64,000 nt of DNA from an uncultured Myxococcales bacterium (GTDB lineage: Bacteria > Myxococcota_A > Polyangia > Polyangiales > Polyangiaceae), in the NCBI GenBank assembly GCA_937949945.1, contig CALFEQ010000147.1, positions 49,955 to 113,954 on the forward strand, written 5' to 3'. Positions 26,996-34,736 of the stretch are shown here, piece by piece. Under the pieces are notes generated by a model, which made no database searches, had not been told where the DNA came from, and saw nothing but the letters and a program-made list of their open reading frames with translations. The position numbers were made by a program, and so were the translations under genes. Position 1 is the first letter of the stretch. The number at the start of each line of letters is the position of its first letter.

Positions 26996-28275
26996 CGATC
27001 CGTCCGCTCGACGCACGCCCGTTCGACGTCGTCCTCTTCGGCGCCACCGGCTTCACCGGGAAGCTCGTCGCCGAGTACCTCGCGGAGCACGCCTTGGACA
27101 ACGGCGTCCGCTGGGCCATCGCCGGCCGGAACCGCGAGAAGCTCGAGGCGATCCGGCGCGAGCTCGCGTCCCGCGACGAGGCCCTCTCCGACCTGCCGAT
27201 CCTCGTCGCCGACTCGCACGACGTCACGACGCTCGAGCGGCTCGCGCCGGAGACGCGCGTCGTCTGCACGACGGTGGGGCCGTACTCGAAGCACGGCTTG
27301 CCGCTCGCGCGCGCCTGCGCCCAGAACGGCACCAGCTACTGCGACATCACCGGCGAGCCGCACTTCGTCCGCACCGTCATCGACGAGTGCCACTCCGTCG
27401 CGCAGGACACGCGTGCGCGTCTCGTCTGCTGCGCCGCCTACGACTCCATCCCGTCCGACCTCGGCGCGTTCTTGGCCTGGGATCACGCGCGGCGCACCCG
27501 CGGCGAGGGCCTCGCCTGGTGCAAGATCTTCACGGGCCACACGCGCGGCAGCGCGAGCGGCGGCACGGTGGCCTCGGTCCTCGCCGTCCTGGACGCCGCG
27601 AGGACCAGCCGGGAGGTGCGGCGCCGGTTGCTCGATCCGCACGGGCTCGATCCCGAGCCTGGAAAGGGACCGCGCGACCCGTTCGAGGACGACCAGCTCG
27701 GCGTCCGCTTCGACCCGGACATCGGTCGCTGGACGGCGCCGTTCGTGATGGCCGCGATCAACGCGCGCATCGTGCGTCGCTCGCACGCGCTCTTCCGCGC
27801 CGAGCCGAACGGCGAGGCTCCCGACGGGTACGGCAAGCACTTCCGCTACAACGAGGCCATGAGCTTCCAGAGCGGTCCCCGTGGGCTCGCGACCGCCTCG
27901 CTCGTCACCGCGGGCCTCGGCGGCCTCTTCGCCGCGCTGGCCTTCGAGCCGACGCGTGCGCTCCTCGAGCGCGCGGTCCTCCCGGCCCCCGGCGAGGGCC
28001 CGTCGCGGGAGCGGATCGAGAACGGCTTCTTCGAGATGCACGTCGTCGCGAAGACCGAGTCGGGGAAGCGCATCCGCGGGCGCGTCGCCGGCACGAGCGA
28101 TCCGGGCTACGGAGAGACCGCGAAGATGCTGGCGGAGACCGCCATGTGCCTCGCGAAGGACGGCGCTCGGCTCCGCGACCGCTGGGGCGTCCTCACGCCG
28201 GCGTTCGCGATGGGGACGCGGCTCGTCGAGCGCCTCCGCGACGCGGGCATGACGTTCGACGTGCACGACGCCTGA
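26992..28275 (+). CDS. Saccharopine dehydrogenase-like NAD(P)-binding oxidoreductase
   Basis: A 427-residue protein with an N-terminal Rossmann fold whose dinucleotide loop is FGATGFTGKLVAEYL, followed by AIAGRNREKL. The overall layout matches the saccharopine dehydrogenase-like/trans-acting enoyl reductase family, which acts in lipid modification in actinobacteria. A hydrophobic stretch near residues 300-325 may touch the membrane, as in those relatives. Substrate unknown. Starts at ATG overlapping the WYL regulator stop. Confidence 0.87.
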   Translation: MTIRPLDARPFDVVLFGATGFTGKLVAEYLAEHALDNGVRWAIAGRNREKLEAIRRELASRDEALSDLPILVADSHDVTTLERLAPETRVVCTTVGPYSKHGLPLARACAQNGTSYCDITGEPHFVRTVIDECHSVAQDTRARLVCCAAYDSIPSDLGAFLAWDHARRTRGEGLAWCKIFTGHTRGSASGGTVASVLAVLDAARTSREVRRRLLDPHGLDPEPGKGPRDPFEDDQLGVRFDPDIGRWTAPFVMAAINARIVRRSHALFRAEPNGEAPDGYGKHFRYNEAMSFQSGPRGLATASLVTAGLGGLFAALAFEPTRALLERAVLPAPGEGPSRERIENGFFEMHVVAKTESGKRIRGRVAGTSDPGYGETAKMLAETAMCLAKDGARLRDRWGVLTPAFAMGTRLVERLRDAGMTFDVHDA

Positions 28276-28309
28276 CCCTGGCCGCTCCGCATGCGCTAGC
28301 TTCGTCTGC

Positions 28310-29155
28310 GTGCCTGGAGACGGCGGCGCGGCGGAGATCGATCGGCTCCGTGCATCGGTGCGCATCCTGCGGATCGCCGCGGCGGTGCTCGCGCTCGCCG
28401 TCGGCGTCCTGCTCCTCGCGCCGGAGCGCAGGGCCGAGCCCGCGTCCGAGGTCGTCGACGTGCCGGCGAGGATGCGCGCGATCGTCGCGAAGCACGGGCC
28501 CGACGCGAACAAGGCCGACTTCTTCCTCGAGACGCCCGCGCTCAGCGTCCACCTCCACCTCATGGGCCGGCGCCATCACTGCCCGCTCCACATCCACCCG
28601 CGCGGCCACGAGGCGACGGTCATCGTCGAAGGGACGGCGGAGGTCCGTCACGTGTTCGGACGTGACGGCGGCCTCGAGCGAGGCACGCACACGTTCCGCG
28701 AGGGAGACCTCGTCGCGTCGCCCCCGGGCTGCGCGCATGCGTTCACCAACGTCGAGGCGGATCGCGTGCTCGGCAACCTCGTCTTCTCGTCGCCCGCGTT
28801 CGATCACAACACGTATCTCGCCTCCGACGACGACGCGAGGATCGGCGACGCCGTGCCGACGACCTACTCGTTCGGCGACGAGATCGCCGCGTTCACGAAG
28901 AGCACGGACGAAGAGCGCAGGATCCCGCTCGGGGCGATGGGAGGCGCCATGTCGCTCCTCCTCGCGCGCGGTACCGTCCGGCTCGATCCGAAGGGCACGG
29001 GGCCGAGCGTGCTCTACGTCCTCTCCGGCTCGGGCACCGTCGAGGCCGATCGTGCGCTCGGCGTCGGACCGAAGCAGCTCGCGATCGTCCGACGGCGCGC
29101 GCCGTTCACGCTGCGCGCGGACTCGGTCCTGGCCGCGCTCGTGTGGCTCGAGTGA
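28310..29155 (+). CDS. Membrane-anchored double cupin protein
   Basis: A 281-residue protein from a GTG start. One N-terminal membrane helix (about residues 17-40) is followed by a cupin with the metal-binding set H-x-H plus Glu and a later His (CPLHIHPRGHEATVIVEGT, then PPGCAHAFTN). A second, degenerate cupin region comes near the C-terminus (VLYVLSGSGTVEA). The cupin is likely periplasmic. Enzyme or sensor role undetermined. It is 34 bp after the oxidoreductase gene and may belong to the same transcript. Confidence 0.78.
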   Translation: MPGDGGAAEIDRLRASVRILRIAAAVLALAVGVLLLAPERRAEPASEVVDVPARMRAIVAKHGPDANKADFFLETPALSVHLHLMGRRHHCPLHIHPRGHEATVIVEGTAEVRHVFGRDGGLERGTHTFREGDLVASPPGCAHAFTNVEADRVLGNLVFSSPAFDHNTYLASDDDARIGDAVPTTYSFGDEIAAFTKSTDEERRIPLGAMGGAMSLLLARGTVRLDPKGTGPSVLYVLSGSGTVEADRALGVGPKQLAIVRRRAPFTLRADSVLAALVWLE

Positions 29156-29158
29156 CGC

Positions 29159-30676
29159 TCACGACGGCCCGGACCCCGGCGCCGGCGCCTCGAGGAGGAC
29201 CCAGCCGCCGTCCGTCGCGACGGCCCGCCACGTCGGGCGCAGCGCGGGCTCGATGACGGCGAGCGCCGCCCACCGCGGATCGAGCTCGACGGCGCGCACG
29301 TGGTCCTCGGCCGGCACGAGCGCGTGGGTCGTCCCGTGCCGCTCGAGCAGCGCCGAGAGCCCCTCGGGCGGGAGCTCGCCGTCCTTGAGGGCGAGCGCAG
29401 CGCTCGCGACGCTCGCCGGGTAGCAGTCGTTGCGCGAGTCGTAGAACGTGGTGACCCCTCGCTCGGCCGCCAAGAGGAGCAGCAGGCCGCCGGAACGGAA
29501 CGGCACGAACACGCGCGCGCCGTCGGGGAGCTTCCGCGCGAGCCTCGCGAACGGAGCGCCGCCCATCGACGGATGGATCCACTCGTCCGCGGGCCGCGTC
29601 CGCGCGGTCCAAGCGAGCCCGACGATCGCGACGACGACCGCGGGCACGACGAGCAGGAGCGGCCTCGTACGCACGTCGTTCGCGCGAGGCACGCCGCGTC
29701 GTTCGAGGAGCCGCGCTGCGTGCGGCAAGAGCACGAGGCTGCCCACGAGCGTGGCGAGGGCCACGTTCCGCGCCTGGAGGAGCGCCGCGATGCAGAGCAG
29801 GAGGGCGAGCGCGGCCGCTCCCCTGCCCGCTCGGTCGCGGAGCACACGGACGGCGAGCGCCGCGATCGCGACGACGAGGGCGATCTCGATCGGGCCGACG
29901 ACGTCGTGGTACGCGGCGCGCCAGATCGGAGAGAACTCGAGCACGCGGCGGTGGACGAGGGACGTCGCCTCCCCGGCGCCCGAGGCGTAGCTGGCGACGA
30001 GGCCGAAGAGACGAAGCCCGTACGGGTTGATCGTGGTGGCCGCCGCCGCTCCGGCGAGCGCGAAGAGGTGGCCGCGCCTCTCCTCGGCGTCGATCGCCGC
30101 GAGCGCGAGGATGACGAGCCCGAGCGGGAAGCTCCCGTGCACGTTCGTCCAGAGCAGCTCGAGTCCCACGCATGCCGCGATCGCCCTCGGCCCGAGCCTG
30201 GGGCGAAACGCGAGGGCCGCGAGGACGCACGCGAGGACGAGCGAAATCCCGATCGGGCGCGCGCTCCGGAAGCGATCGAAGAAGAACGCGAACGAGAGCG
30301 TCGACCAGACCGACGCCAAGAGCGGGCTCGGGAGCACGCGGAACGTTCGCGCGAGGACGAGCCATCCGACGACGGCGCTCGAGGCCACGCAGACGAGCCC
30401 GAAGAAGGCCGGTCCGAGCGTGCGAAAACCGAGGGCGTACACCGGCCCGAGGAGCCACTCGTGCATGATCCACGGGTGATCGGGCGCGGTGAACGACAGC
30501 GCGTTGCGCGTCGGCGCGGCCCCCTCGGCGAGGATCCGCCGCCCGGCGGCGACCACCCATCCCACATCGACGTCCGCGACTTTCCCCGTGGCGCCGCCGA
30601 GCGTGAGCAGCGCGAGCGCGAGCGCCGGAATGGCGACGGCGACTCGGCGCCGGAGATGGCTACCCATGTCGGGCAT
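29159..30676 (-). CDS. Polytopic membrane protein, GT-C glycosyltransferase-like
   Basis: A 505-residue protein with about 9-10 membrane helices, then a soluble C-terminal domain of about 140 residues. The first loop contains acidic residues (ADVDVGWVVAAG), and a following motif reads PDHPWIMHEWL. This topology and the early acidic loop resemble GT-C type transferases of the dolichyl-phosphate-mannose family, but the match is by pattern only. ATG at 30676 or 30667. Convergent with the cupin gene and divergent from the FGE-like lipoprotein. Confidence 0.65.
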   Translation of the reverse strand: MPDMGSHLRRRVAVAIPALALALLTLGGATGKVADVDVGWVVAAGRRILAEGAAPTRNALSFTAPDHPWIMHEWLLGPVYALGFRTLGPAFFGLVCVASSAVVGWLVLARTFRVLPSPLLASVWSTLSFAFFFDRFRSARPIGISLVLACVLAALAFRPRLGPRAIAACVGLELLWTNVHGSFPLGLVILALAAIDAEERRGHLFALAGAAAATTINPYGLRLFGLVASYASGAGEATSLVHRRVLEFSPIWRAAYHDVVGPIEIALVVAIAALAVRVLRDRAGRGAAALALLLCIAALLQARNVALATLVGSLVLLPHAARLLERRGVPRANDVRTRPLLLVVPAVVVAIVGLAWTARTRPADEWIHPSMGGAPFARLARKLPDGARVFVPFRSGGLLLLLAAERGVTTFYDSRNDCYPASVASAALALKDGELPPEGLSALLERHGTTHALVPAEDHVRAVELDPRWAALAVIEPALRPTWRAVATDGGWVLLEAPAPGSGPS

Positions 30677-30708
30677 CGAGACACTCTACCTGCACGAACC
30701 GAAGCCGT

Positions 30709-30724
30709 GAGCGATCGATCGCTC
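30709..30724. promoter_or_regulatory. 16-bp perfect palindrome between divergent genes
   Basis: GAGCGATCGATCGCTC is a perfect palindrome in the 83-bp gap between the minus-strand membrane protein and the plus-strand FGE-like lipoprotein, 36 bp before the latter's ATG. Its core GATCGATC recurs in the palindrome at 19358-19369. A shared operator is possible. Confidence 0.35.
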
Positions 30725-30759
30725 GAGCTGTGCTGTTAGCATTCGATCGGGAGACGCTG

Positions 30760-32061
30760 ATGAGGACTCTGCTCTCCGTCGTCGGGCCGGCGCTCGTCTC
30801 GCTGCCCGCGCTGATCGTCGCGTGCTCGAGCGATGCGGACGCGACCGACGAGGCGTCGAACGGCGATACGTTCGGGACCCCGATCGGAGACCGGACGGGC
30901 ACCGGCTCGAACCCCGCCGGAGACGGCCGCGAGTGCGGCGGCGCCGGTCGGCCCAAGTGCGCCGACGGGAAGGCGTGCGAGACGGGCGACGACTGCGAGA
31001 GCGGCGTGTGCAGCGGCACGTGTCAGCCTCCGAGCCCGGACGACGGCGTGAAGAACGGCGACGAGACCGACGTCGACTGCGGCGGCTCTTCGGGAAAGAA
31101 GTGCGAGGCCGGCAAGGGCTGCAAGGAGCACGCGGACTGTCTCTCCGACGGCTGCGACTACTCGGGCAAATGCGCCATCGCGCGGAGCTGCACGGCGCTC
31201 GCCGGAGGCGCGACGTGCGGCGTGGGCTCCGTGGACGATCCCGACAGGAAGCACGAGAGCTGCTGCAAGACGATCGAGGTGCCGCGCCCCAAGAAAGAAG
31301 GCGGACCGTACTTCCTCGACAAGTACCTCATCACCGCCGGCCGCATGCGCGCGTTCATCGAGCGCACGAACGGCAACCCGCGCGCGTTCGTCGAGACGCT
31401 GCCGGAAGGCGGCTTCATCGGCTGGCGGCGCGCGTGGGACGCGCTCATTCCTTCGAACCTCTACGAGGTGCACTACGTGCTCGGCTCCGGCGGCGACCGC
31501 GCGGGGTGCGATCTCCACGAGTCGAAGGCCCGCACGTACTGGATGGACGACGAGACGAACGCGTCGCTCGGCGAGACCGGCCGTCATCCGCCGAACAGCA
31601 AGGAGATCCTCGACGCCAAGGTCCTCATCTGCGCGCCGATCTTCCTCTTCTATGCGCTCTGCGCGTGGGACGGCGCCCGCCTCGCGTCCGCCGACGAGGT
31701 CCTTTACGCGTGGACCGCCGGGGAGGGCCGCAAGTTCCCGTGGGGCGACCAGCCGAACGACGCCACGCGCTCGAGCGACAACACGGTGCACGCCTTCCCG
31801 CCGGACTTCCCGTTCAACTGGCGGCACGTCCCCGAGCCCGGACGGTACCCGGCCGGATACGGCAAGTGGGGGCACGCCGATCTCGTCGGCACGGTGTTCC
31901 ACTTCACGCGCGACATCAACGCCCAGAGCACCAAGGTTCAACGCGTGAACAGCGGCTCGTGGGAGCCGGCGCACAGCATCAACGCGGCCACCTCCCAGAT
32001 CAACACGACCCGCGCATACTGGGCGTACGGCGCACGCTGCTCGCGCGAGAACGCCAACTGA
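30760..32061 (+). CDS. FGE-like (SUMF1) lipoprotein with Cys-rich N-terminal region
   Basis: A 433-residue lipoprotein (lipobox IVAC). Residues 30-150 are Cys-rich repeats of the type CADGKACETGDDCESGVCSG and DETDVDCGG, found in many myxobacterial secreted proteins. The rest is a divergent FGE/SUMF1 fold with DKYLITAGRMRAFI, RLASADEVLYAW, KFPWGD, a VNSGSWEP segment and a terminal GARCSR. The Cys pair of catalytic FGE is not apparent, so binding or structural roles are more likely. The start ATG at 30760 has GGGAG about 5 bases upstream. Confidence 0.8.
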   Translation: MRTLLSVVGPALVSLPALIVACSSDADATDEASNGDTFGTPIGDRTGTGSNPAGDGRECGGAGRPKCADGKACETGDDCESGVCSGTCQPPSPDDGVKNGDETDVDCGGSSGKKCEAGKGCKEHADCLSDGCDYSGKCAIARSCTALAGGATCGVGSVDDPDRKHESCCKTIEVPRPKKEGGPYFLDKYLITAGRMRAFIERTNGNPRAFVETLPEGGFIGWRRAWDALIPSNLYEVHYVLGSGGDRAGCDLHESKARTYWMDDETNASLGETGRHPPNSKEILDAKVLICAPIFLFYALCAWDGARLASADEVLYAWTAGEGRKFPWGDQPNDATRSSDNTVHAFPPDFPFNWRHVPEPGRYPAGYGKWGHADLVGTVFHFTRDINAQSTKVQRVNSGSWEPAHSINAATSQINTTRAYWAYGARCSRENAN

Positions 32062-32064
32062 GGC

Positions 32065-32715
32065 TCAGAGCGCGCGCGGGATCTGCGGCGGAGGCGGCGG
32101 GGCGACCTTCTTCTTCTCGACCTCGAACTTCTGATCGAAGAGGAAGTACTCGTCCTGTTGGCGCACCTGGAAGGGCTTCGACGGGTTCACCGGCTTGAGG
32201 TCCTTCCTCTCGGCGGTGCTGAGCGCCACGGTGAACTGCGAGCCGGGAGGAACGACGAGCGCGAAGCTCGCCGCCCCGGACGAGTCGGTCCGCGTGACCG
32301 GCTTGTCGAGGTACATGACGGGCAGGTTCGGCCCGTTCTCCGCGCGGACCGCGACGACGACGTGGCGCATCGACGGCGGACACTGCACGGAGTACTCGGG
32401 GATTTTCGTCTTCTCCGCGAGCCGGGTCAGCCGGATGTTGATCGGCTTCGTCGGCGTCTGGAATCCCTCGGGGCACGTCACCTGGACGTCCGTGATCTCG
32501 CCTTCCACGCCGGCGAGCTTGAGCGTCGTTCGGCCGTCGGGCCCCGTCGTGCCGAGCGGCCGATTCGCCCGGGAGATCGTCGCACCTGCGACGGGCTTTC
32601 CGGGATCGCTCTCCACCTTGATGGAGACCTGGAAGGGCTCCGGAGGCGGAGGCTCCGTGCAGCTCGAAACGATCGCCAGAAGTCCGGCGGCGCCGGCGAT
32701 GGCAGACGCTCTCAT
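32065..32715 (-). CDS. Lipoprotein with carboxypeptidase-regulatory-like fold
   Basis: A 216-residue lipoprotein (lipobox VSSC). The mature part starts with Pro/Glu-rich TEPPPPEP. Two beta-sandwich-like segments follow, each with a G-x-T/S-D-x-x-G turn (GPDGRTTLKL, TDSSGAASFAL), as in CarboxypepD_reg-like or Ig-like surface domains. It ends with a charged and proline-rich tail. Probably structural at the cell envelope. Convergent with the FGE-like gene (3-bp gap). Confidence 0.7.
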   Translation of the reverse strand: MRASAIAGAAGLLAIVSSCTEPPPPEPFQVSIKVESDPGKPVAGATISRANRPLGTTGPDGRTTLKLAGVEGEITDVQVTCPEGFQTPTKPINIRLTRLAEKTKIPEYSVQCPPSMRHVVVAVRAENGPNLPVMYLDKPVTRTDSSGAASFALVVPPGSQFTVALSTAERKDLKPVNPSKPFQVRQQDEYFLFDQKFEVEKKKVAPPPPPQIPRAL

Positions 32716-32975
32716 CCAATCCTCAGCGTATCGGGACGGAATTTTCGGTCAAGCCAGCGGGTCCACCCCTCGGCAGGAGCCGATCGCGCAGAGATGTGAC
32801 GACGCGAGCTCGCTGGTGGATCGATGAGGGCTCACCGACGTTGGGACCGTAAAGATCCAGTTGACGATGTAGGCGCTGGTGAGCGCCTGAAGTCTGGTGC
32901 CCCAAAACCCCTTCGAAATGTTGCGTCTCGAGCAACCGTGCTTGGAGCGATCCGCTCACGCTGCACACCGGCATC
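32716..32975. other. Intergenic region ahead of the Tad locus
   Basis: No gene is supported. The DNA is lower in G+C than its surroundings, as is usual in a promoter region. It separates the convergent lipoprotein pair from the flp promoter candidate at 32976-32991. Confidence 0.6.
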
Positions 32976-32991
32976 TGGCATGTCGGTTGTA
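32976..32991 (+). promoter_or_regulatory. Sigma-54 type -24/-12 promoter candidate for flp
   Basis: TGGCATG-TCGG-TTGTA matches the sigma-54 consensus (TGGCACG-N4-TTGCA) with the exact GG-N10-G(C/T) spacing; only the final C of the -12 element is T. Transcription would begin near 33002, giving a leader of about 48 bases before the flp start at 33050. Sigma-54 control of major pilin genes is known for type IV pilins such as pilA in Myxococcus and Pseudomonas. Activator sites were not identified. Confidence 0.6.
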
Positions 32992-33049
32992 ATACTGTTG
33001 TTTGCGAGGCAACGCCGACGACGGCGGCCGAACCCAAAAGGAGATTCCG

Positions 33050-33199
33050 ATGAACAAGCTCGTGAAGAAGGTCCGTGGCGCCAGCATGGTCGAGTACGCG
33101 CTCCTCCTCGTTGCGGTCCTCCTCCTCGCGGCGGTTGGTTACAAGAACCTCGGCCCGAAGGTCGGCAAGGCCGCGGAGAACGCCGGCGCGCAGCTCTGA
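33050..33199 (+). CDS. flp: Flp/Fap family type IVc major pilin
   Basis: A 49-residue prepilin. A basic leader MNKLVKKVRG is followed by the processing site G|ASMVEY, with Glu at +5 and Tyr at +6 as in Flp pilins. A single hydrophobic helix and a short hydrophilic tail follow. It should be cut by the peptidase at 33406-33954 and assembled by the Tad machinery. A strong ribosome binding site AAAAGGAG lies 6 bases before the ATG. It is the first gene after the sigma-54 promoter candidate and is followed by a hairpin, which fits high expression relative to the downstream genes. Confidence 0.93.
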   Translation: MNKLVKKVRGASMVEYALLLVAVLLLAAVGYKNLGPKVGKAAENAGAQL

Positions 33200-33222
33200 C
33201 GGGGCTGCTGCTTCGATCGCGC

Positions 33223-33241
33223 GTCTGGGCGAGTCCCAGAC
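33223..33241 (+). terminator. Hairpin after flp (partial terminator or mRNA stabiliser)
   Basis: GTCTGGG-CGAGT-CCCAGAC is a perfect 7-bp stem with a 5-base loop, 24 bp after the flp stop. A pyrimidine-rich stretch follows, ending in CCTTTTG. It may stop most transcripts or protect the pilin mRNA from decay, as found after other highly expressed pilin genes. Confidence 0.5.
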
Positions 33242-33325
33242 TCCTTCTCCGGGCCTCCTTTTGGCGTCACGTCGGAACGGGGTCGGCGAGCAGTCGGCCC
33301 CTCTCCAGGGAGCCTGAGATTTTCT

Positions 33326-33341
33326 CGAACGGAACCGTTCG
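33326..33341. promoter_or_regulatory. 16-bp palindrome upstream of the prepilin peptidase gene
   Basis: CGAACGG-AA-CCGTTCG is a perfect inverted repeat 64 bp before the ATG at 33406. It is well placed to be an operator for a second promoter serving the rest of the Tad locus. No matching copy was noticed elsewhere. Confidence 0.35.
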
Positions 33342-33405
33342 GCAGCGATGCTGGACTCGGTTTCCCCTGGTTCTATGATGGGCGTGGCGTCGGAACCGAG
33401 GACGG

Positions 33406-33954
33406 ATGGGTGAGCCGCATCAGCACGTAGTTTTCGTCGTTGCGATAGCGGTAGCTGCAATCGGAGCAGTCCTCGACTGGCGCAAAGGCGAGATCCCGAA
33501 CTGGCTGACGCTTCCGGTGCTCGTGGCCGCGCCGGTTCTGCACTTCGCGCGTTTCACGATCGCCAAGCACCCGACGGATGTCGCTCTCTACGAGGGCGCG
33601 TTCTCGGTGGGCGGGGCCGTGCTCTGCGCGGTCGTCCCGCTTCTGTTGTTCCGACAGAGCGCGATTGGCGGAGGAGACGTCAAGCTCTTCGCGGCGCTCG
33701 GAGCTTTGTTCCAACCCGTGATCGGTGTCGAGGCACAGATGTACGGGTTCTTCGCTGGCGCCATCCTTGCACCGGCAAGGTTGGCCTATGAAGGGAAGCT
33801 CCTCTCGACCATCAAGAACTCGCTCACGATCGGGGCGAACTTCTTCCTGCCGAAGACACGGCAGCGAACGGTCGACGCCGCAGCGCTTTCGTGGTTCCGC
33901 CTGGGGCCTGCGATCTTCATCGGCGTGCTCCTCACCGTCTACCTGCACTGGTGA
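33406..33954 (+). CDS. tadV: TadV/CpaA prepilin peptidase
   Basis: A 182-residue polytopic aspartic peptidase that removes the leader of Flp and TadE-type prepilins. The two active-site aspartates are in DWRKGEIPN (near residue 24) and in GGGDVKL (near residue 89, GxGD motif). Length and about five helices fit the small CpaA/TadV class, lacking the N-methylation domain of PilD. GAGG lies before the ATG. It is separated from flp by a hairpin and a palindrome. Confidence 0.93.
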   Translation: MGEPHQHVVFVVAIAVAAIGAVLDWRKGEIPNWLTLPVLVAAPVLHFARFTIAKHPTDVALYEGAFSVGGAVLCAVVPLLLFRQSAIGGGDVKLFAALGALFQPVIGVEAQMYGFFAGAILAPARLAYEGKLLSTIKNSLTIGANFFLPKTRQRTVDAAALSWFRLGPAIFIGVLLTVYLHW

Positions 33955-34073
33955 CGCGCGCCGGGCCCGAGCGCTCGAACGTACGTCACGCGGGGGAGCA
34001 AGGAGCGACAAACGATGGTGGGCGACCGACGGAGGTCGTCGGTGCGTCCCCGAAGACACGAAAGGGCAGTTTC

Positions 34074-34244
34074 ATGCGCCGACGTCGTAGTCGTGCGGGC
34101 CGCCGAGGCGCCGTACTCGTCGAATATGCGTTCTTGCTCACCGCCTTCGCCATCCCCGCCATGGCCGGGATCGTCGCCGGAGGCGCCGCGATGCTGAACG
34201 AGTACCAGCAAGCGCGCGAAGCGCTCCTCAGGCCGTTCCCGTGA
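34074..34244 (+). CDS. Short pilin-like protein of the Tad locus
   Basis: A 56-residue protein. An Arg-rich leader RRRRSRAGRRG is followed by the processing site G|AVLVEYAFLL with Glu at +5, a single hydrophobic helix and a tail of about 20 residues. It resembles the Flp major pilin in size and motif and may be a second pilin or a minor pseudopilin. Its TGA is contained in a GTG-AAG overlap with the next reading frame, and the tadE-like gene starts 18 bp later, so they are co-transcribed. Confidence 0.78.
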   Translation: MRRRRSRAGRRGAVLVEYAFLLTAFAIPAMAGIVAGGAAMLNEYQQAREALLRPFP

Positions 34245-34261
34245 AGGTGAAGGAGGGCGTC

Positions 34262-34729
34262 ATGGCGGAGCGGTCACTCGTCCGAGACGAACGAGGCGCG
34301 GCGCTCGTCGAGTTCGTCGTCGCGATCGTGCCCGTCCTCTTGACGTTCTTCACCTTCGTCCAGCTCTCGAAGATCGCGACGGCACGCCTCGTCGTGAAGC
34401 ACGGGACGATCATCGGAGCGCGCGCCGCTTCCGTCATCTCGAACGCGCACGACAACACGCCGGACGCGAAGGGCGACGGAAAAGAGGAGATCACGCAGGC
34501 CGTCCGGTCCGCGATGGGCCCGTGGATCCGGAACGGGAGCTTCGGGAGCGTGAACGTCACCGTGAACGACCAGTCGAGCCGGAGCGATCCCTACGGCTGG
34601 GTGACGGTCACCGTGAGGGCGCAGTATCGGTGCAGGGTGCCGATGGGCTTCATCGCGTGCGGCGGCACGACGAAGACCCTGGAAGAGAGCTACCGGATGC
34701 CCCACCAGGGCGCGCTCTACAAGATGTGA
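34262..34729 (+). CDS. TadE-like pseudopilin
   Basis: A 155-residue protein: basic leader, processing site RG|AALVEFVVAIVP (Glu at +5), an N-terminal helix and a soluble domain with two cysteines (RCRVPMGFIACGG) likely joined in the periplasm. This is the TadE arrangement, a minor pseudopilin needed for Flp pilus assembly. The ATG at 34262 is chosen because a strong AAGGAGGG lies 4 bases upstream; a GTG at 34241 overlapping the previous stop is less likely. Confidence 0.85.
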   Translation: MAERSLVRDERGAALVEFVVAIVPVLLTFFTFVQLSKIATARLVVKHGTIIGARAASVISNAHDNTPDAKGDGKEEITQAVRSAMGPWIRNGSFGSVNVTVNDQSSRSDPYGWVTVTVRAQYRCRVPMGFIACGGTTKTLEESYRMPHQGALYKM

Positions 34730-34736
34730 GGCGACG

